Assembly: GCA_050732575.1 (NCBI GenBank)
Contig: JBOHRF010000107.1
Location: 1 to 14,921, forward strand
DNA from: JBBDWZ01 sp050732575
Lineage (GTDB): Bacteria; Gemmatimonadota; Gemmatimonadetes; Longimicrobiales; RSA9
DNA length: 14,921 nt
Direction: 5' to 3'
The notes under the pieces are model-generated. The model saw nothing but the letters and a program-made list of their open reading frames with translations, was not told the DNA's origin and searched no databases. Below, piece by piece: positions 13,811 through 14,921 of this stretch. The stretch's first letter is position 1. Every line of letters begins with the position of its first letter. Made by a program: the position numbers and the translations under genes.

Positions 13811-14812
13811 TTATCCATACCGTTGCAGGAAGGTCATGAGCCGCGCTTCTTCCGGGTAGTAGGCAAGCGGCTCTTCCAGTTCGACCCGGCGGGCCGACCG
13901 ACGCAAATTGGCCACCGTGCGACCGGCACGAGCGTATTCGGCGAGTACGGCCGGATGGATGTAGGCTTTGCGTGCGATCGCGGGTGTGTTGCCCAGCTCA
14001 TGCGCGACCAGCTTACAGGCCAGCAGCAGGTTGTTCTTGCTTTCCCGGGTAGTTCGGGCGGGACCAATGTCTGCCAGGATGGTAGCGGCGCGCACGGTTC
14101 CGCCAAACGTACGCAGATCTTTTGATGTGTAGCGGGCACCGAGTACTCGCCTCAAGTAGCGATTGACCGAATTGGACGTGACCGATCTCAGGTCAAGTCC
14201 GTTCTGATACTGAAACAACCGCTCGCCGGGCAGCGCCAGCAGTTCTTCGATAATGTGCACGAGCGGAGTGTCGGCCACGACCTGGCGCTGGTCCTTGGAC
14301 CGTTTGCCGCGGTAGGCAAAAACCAGGTTATGCCCACGGATGCTCACGTGATGCTTGCACAATGTGGTAATACCAAACGTCTTGTTGCTGACCGCATACC
14401 GCTCGCTGCCCGCGCGGAAACAGGCGCGACACATGAGCCGCACGACGGTTGCGTGAACTTTGGCGGCGTCCAGCTCGCGCCGCCGTAGATGCTCGTTGGT
14501 CACGAAGCGCAAATGGGGCAGGACTTCCGCGACCTGTAAGACGCGCCGCCACTTGCGCCGGTCGCGCTGCTCAACGTGGGCATGGCTGTAGATGTACTGC
14601 TTACGACCCTTGGCGTCGTAGCCCCAGGCCTGGATCTTCCGATCGGGATCAGGCGCAATGTGCACATCGTCCCAGGCGGGCGGGATGCGCAGCAAACGAA
14701 TGCGCTCGAGCGCGGCGGGCGCAAGCAAACGCCGGCCATTCGCGGCTGCATAAGTAGGATCCCGCGGACTTCCTTCACGCCTCCACCAATTCACGCACCG
14801 GTAGAACTTCAT
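13811..14812 (-). CDS. DNA topoisomerase IB (poxvirus/bacterial type)
   Basis: A complete 333-residue type IB topoisomerase. The N-terminal domain has LRIPPAWDDVHIAPDPDRKIQAWGYDAKGRKQYIY (41-75), the hallmark LxIPPAW...QAxGxDAxGRKQY. The catalytic domain has R138 in GSERYAVSNKTFGITTL, a lysine in the beta-hairpin (FAYRGK, K170), R234 in SKDLRTFGG, N275 in LGNTPAIARKAYIHP and the nucleophile Y284. The Asn nine residues before the Tyr replaces the vaccinia histidine, as in Deinococcus-type enzymes. It relaxes supercoils through a 3'-phosphotyrosine intermediate without ATP. The ATG at 14810-14812 is weakly supported (no good ribosome site), but the protein length is normal. It is convergent with the phosphoesterase gene (63 bp gap) and preceded by GC-rich structured DNA. 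Confidence 0.93.
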   Translation of the reverse strand: MKFYRCVNWWRREGSPRDPTYAAANGRRLLAPAALERIRLLRIPPAWDDVHIAPDPDRKIQAWGYDAKGRKQYIYSHAHVEQRDRRKWRRVLQVAEVLPHLRFVTNEHLRRRELDAAKVHATVVRLMCRACFRAGSERYAVSNKTFGITTLCKHHVSIRGHNLVFAYRGKRSKDQRQVVADTPLVHIIEELLALPGERLFQYQNGLDLRSVTSNSVNRYLRRVLGARYTSKDLRTFGGTVRAATILADIGPARTTRESKNNLLLACKLVAHELGNTPAIARKAYIHPAVLAEYARAGRTVANLRRSARRVELEEPLAYYPEEARLMTFLQRYG

Positions 14813-14921
14813 GTTTCAGGCCACGCGCCGTTCGCGCGTGTGCCACGCGCGGACGTTGCGTGGGGCGCGGGACGCTGGCGCGTCCCGGGCGCGTGCCGGG
14901 CGCGGCGCTGCGCGCCGGGCG
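14813..14921. other. Very GC-rich hairpin-forming region upstream of topoisomerase gene
   Basis: 109 bp to the window edge, made largely of GCGC/CGCG. It includes an 8-bp stem CGGGACGC-TGGC-GCGTCCCG at 14868-14887, CCGGGCGCG repeated near 14885 and 14896, and an inverted partner near 14911. No coding signal was recognised. It may hold the topoisomerase promoter or a terminator for an unseen neighbour. Confidence 0.45.

Overview
The window is about 60 % GC, gene-dense and bacterial. A cyclic-nucleotide-domain/aspartase fusion, secreted 6-bladed beta-propeller, PEGA lipoprotein, signal peptides ending in A-Q and short-hexamer intergenic palindromes together suggest Gemmatimonadota or a related Gram-negative soil/water lineage. 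This is inference from protein style; no rRNA or other marker gene is present. I saw no tRNA, rRNA, CRISPR array, transposase or phage gene.

Left part (1-5299). The end of a sensor histidine kinase (+) overlaps tail to tail with a minus-strand aspartase that carries an N-terminal cyclic-nucleotide-binding-type domain. Upstream of the aspartase, on the same strand, are three tightly coupled genes: an exported hydrophobic-hairpin protein, a three-helix membrane protein and a secreted beta-propeller. Upstream of these is a sigma-54 activator without a sensor domain. Between activator and operon lie a correctly spaced -24/-12 element and, about 105-130 bp further upstream, a pair of inverted repeats. 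Together they read as a self-contained sigma-54-controlled envelope operon with its own regulator. It is the best candidate here for an undescribed system.

Middle (5456-11066, + strand). A POT-family proton/peptide symporter is followed by a hexamer-array hairpin, then a likely four-gene operon: a small helical protein, a radical SAM enzyme with C-terminal cysteines, an exported TPR-like/glycine-rich repeat protein and a PEGA lipoprotein. The last two overlap by ATGA. A second hexamer-array hairpin starts directly at the stop codon of the lipoprotein gene, so similar palindromes flank the block.

Right part (11067-14921). A 421-bp gene-free stretch between convergent genes holds the second hairpin, a 121-bp imperfect palindrome built of GGGAGC-type units and a partial third copy of the hexamer array. 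Then come a coiled-coil protein (-), a nucleotidyltransferase overlapping a metallophosphoesterase (+), and a complete poxvirus-type DNA topoisomerase IB (-). The window ends in very GC-rich, hairpin-forming DNA with no recognised gene.
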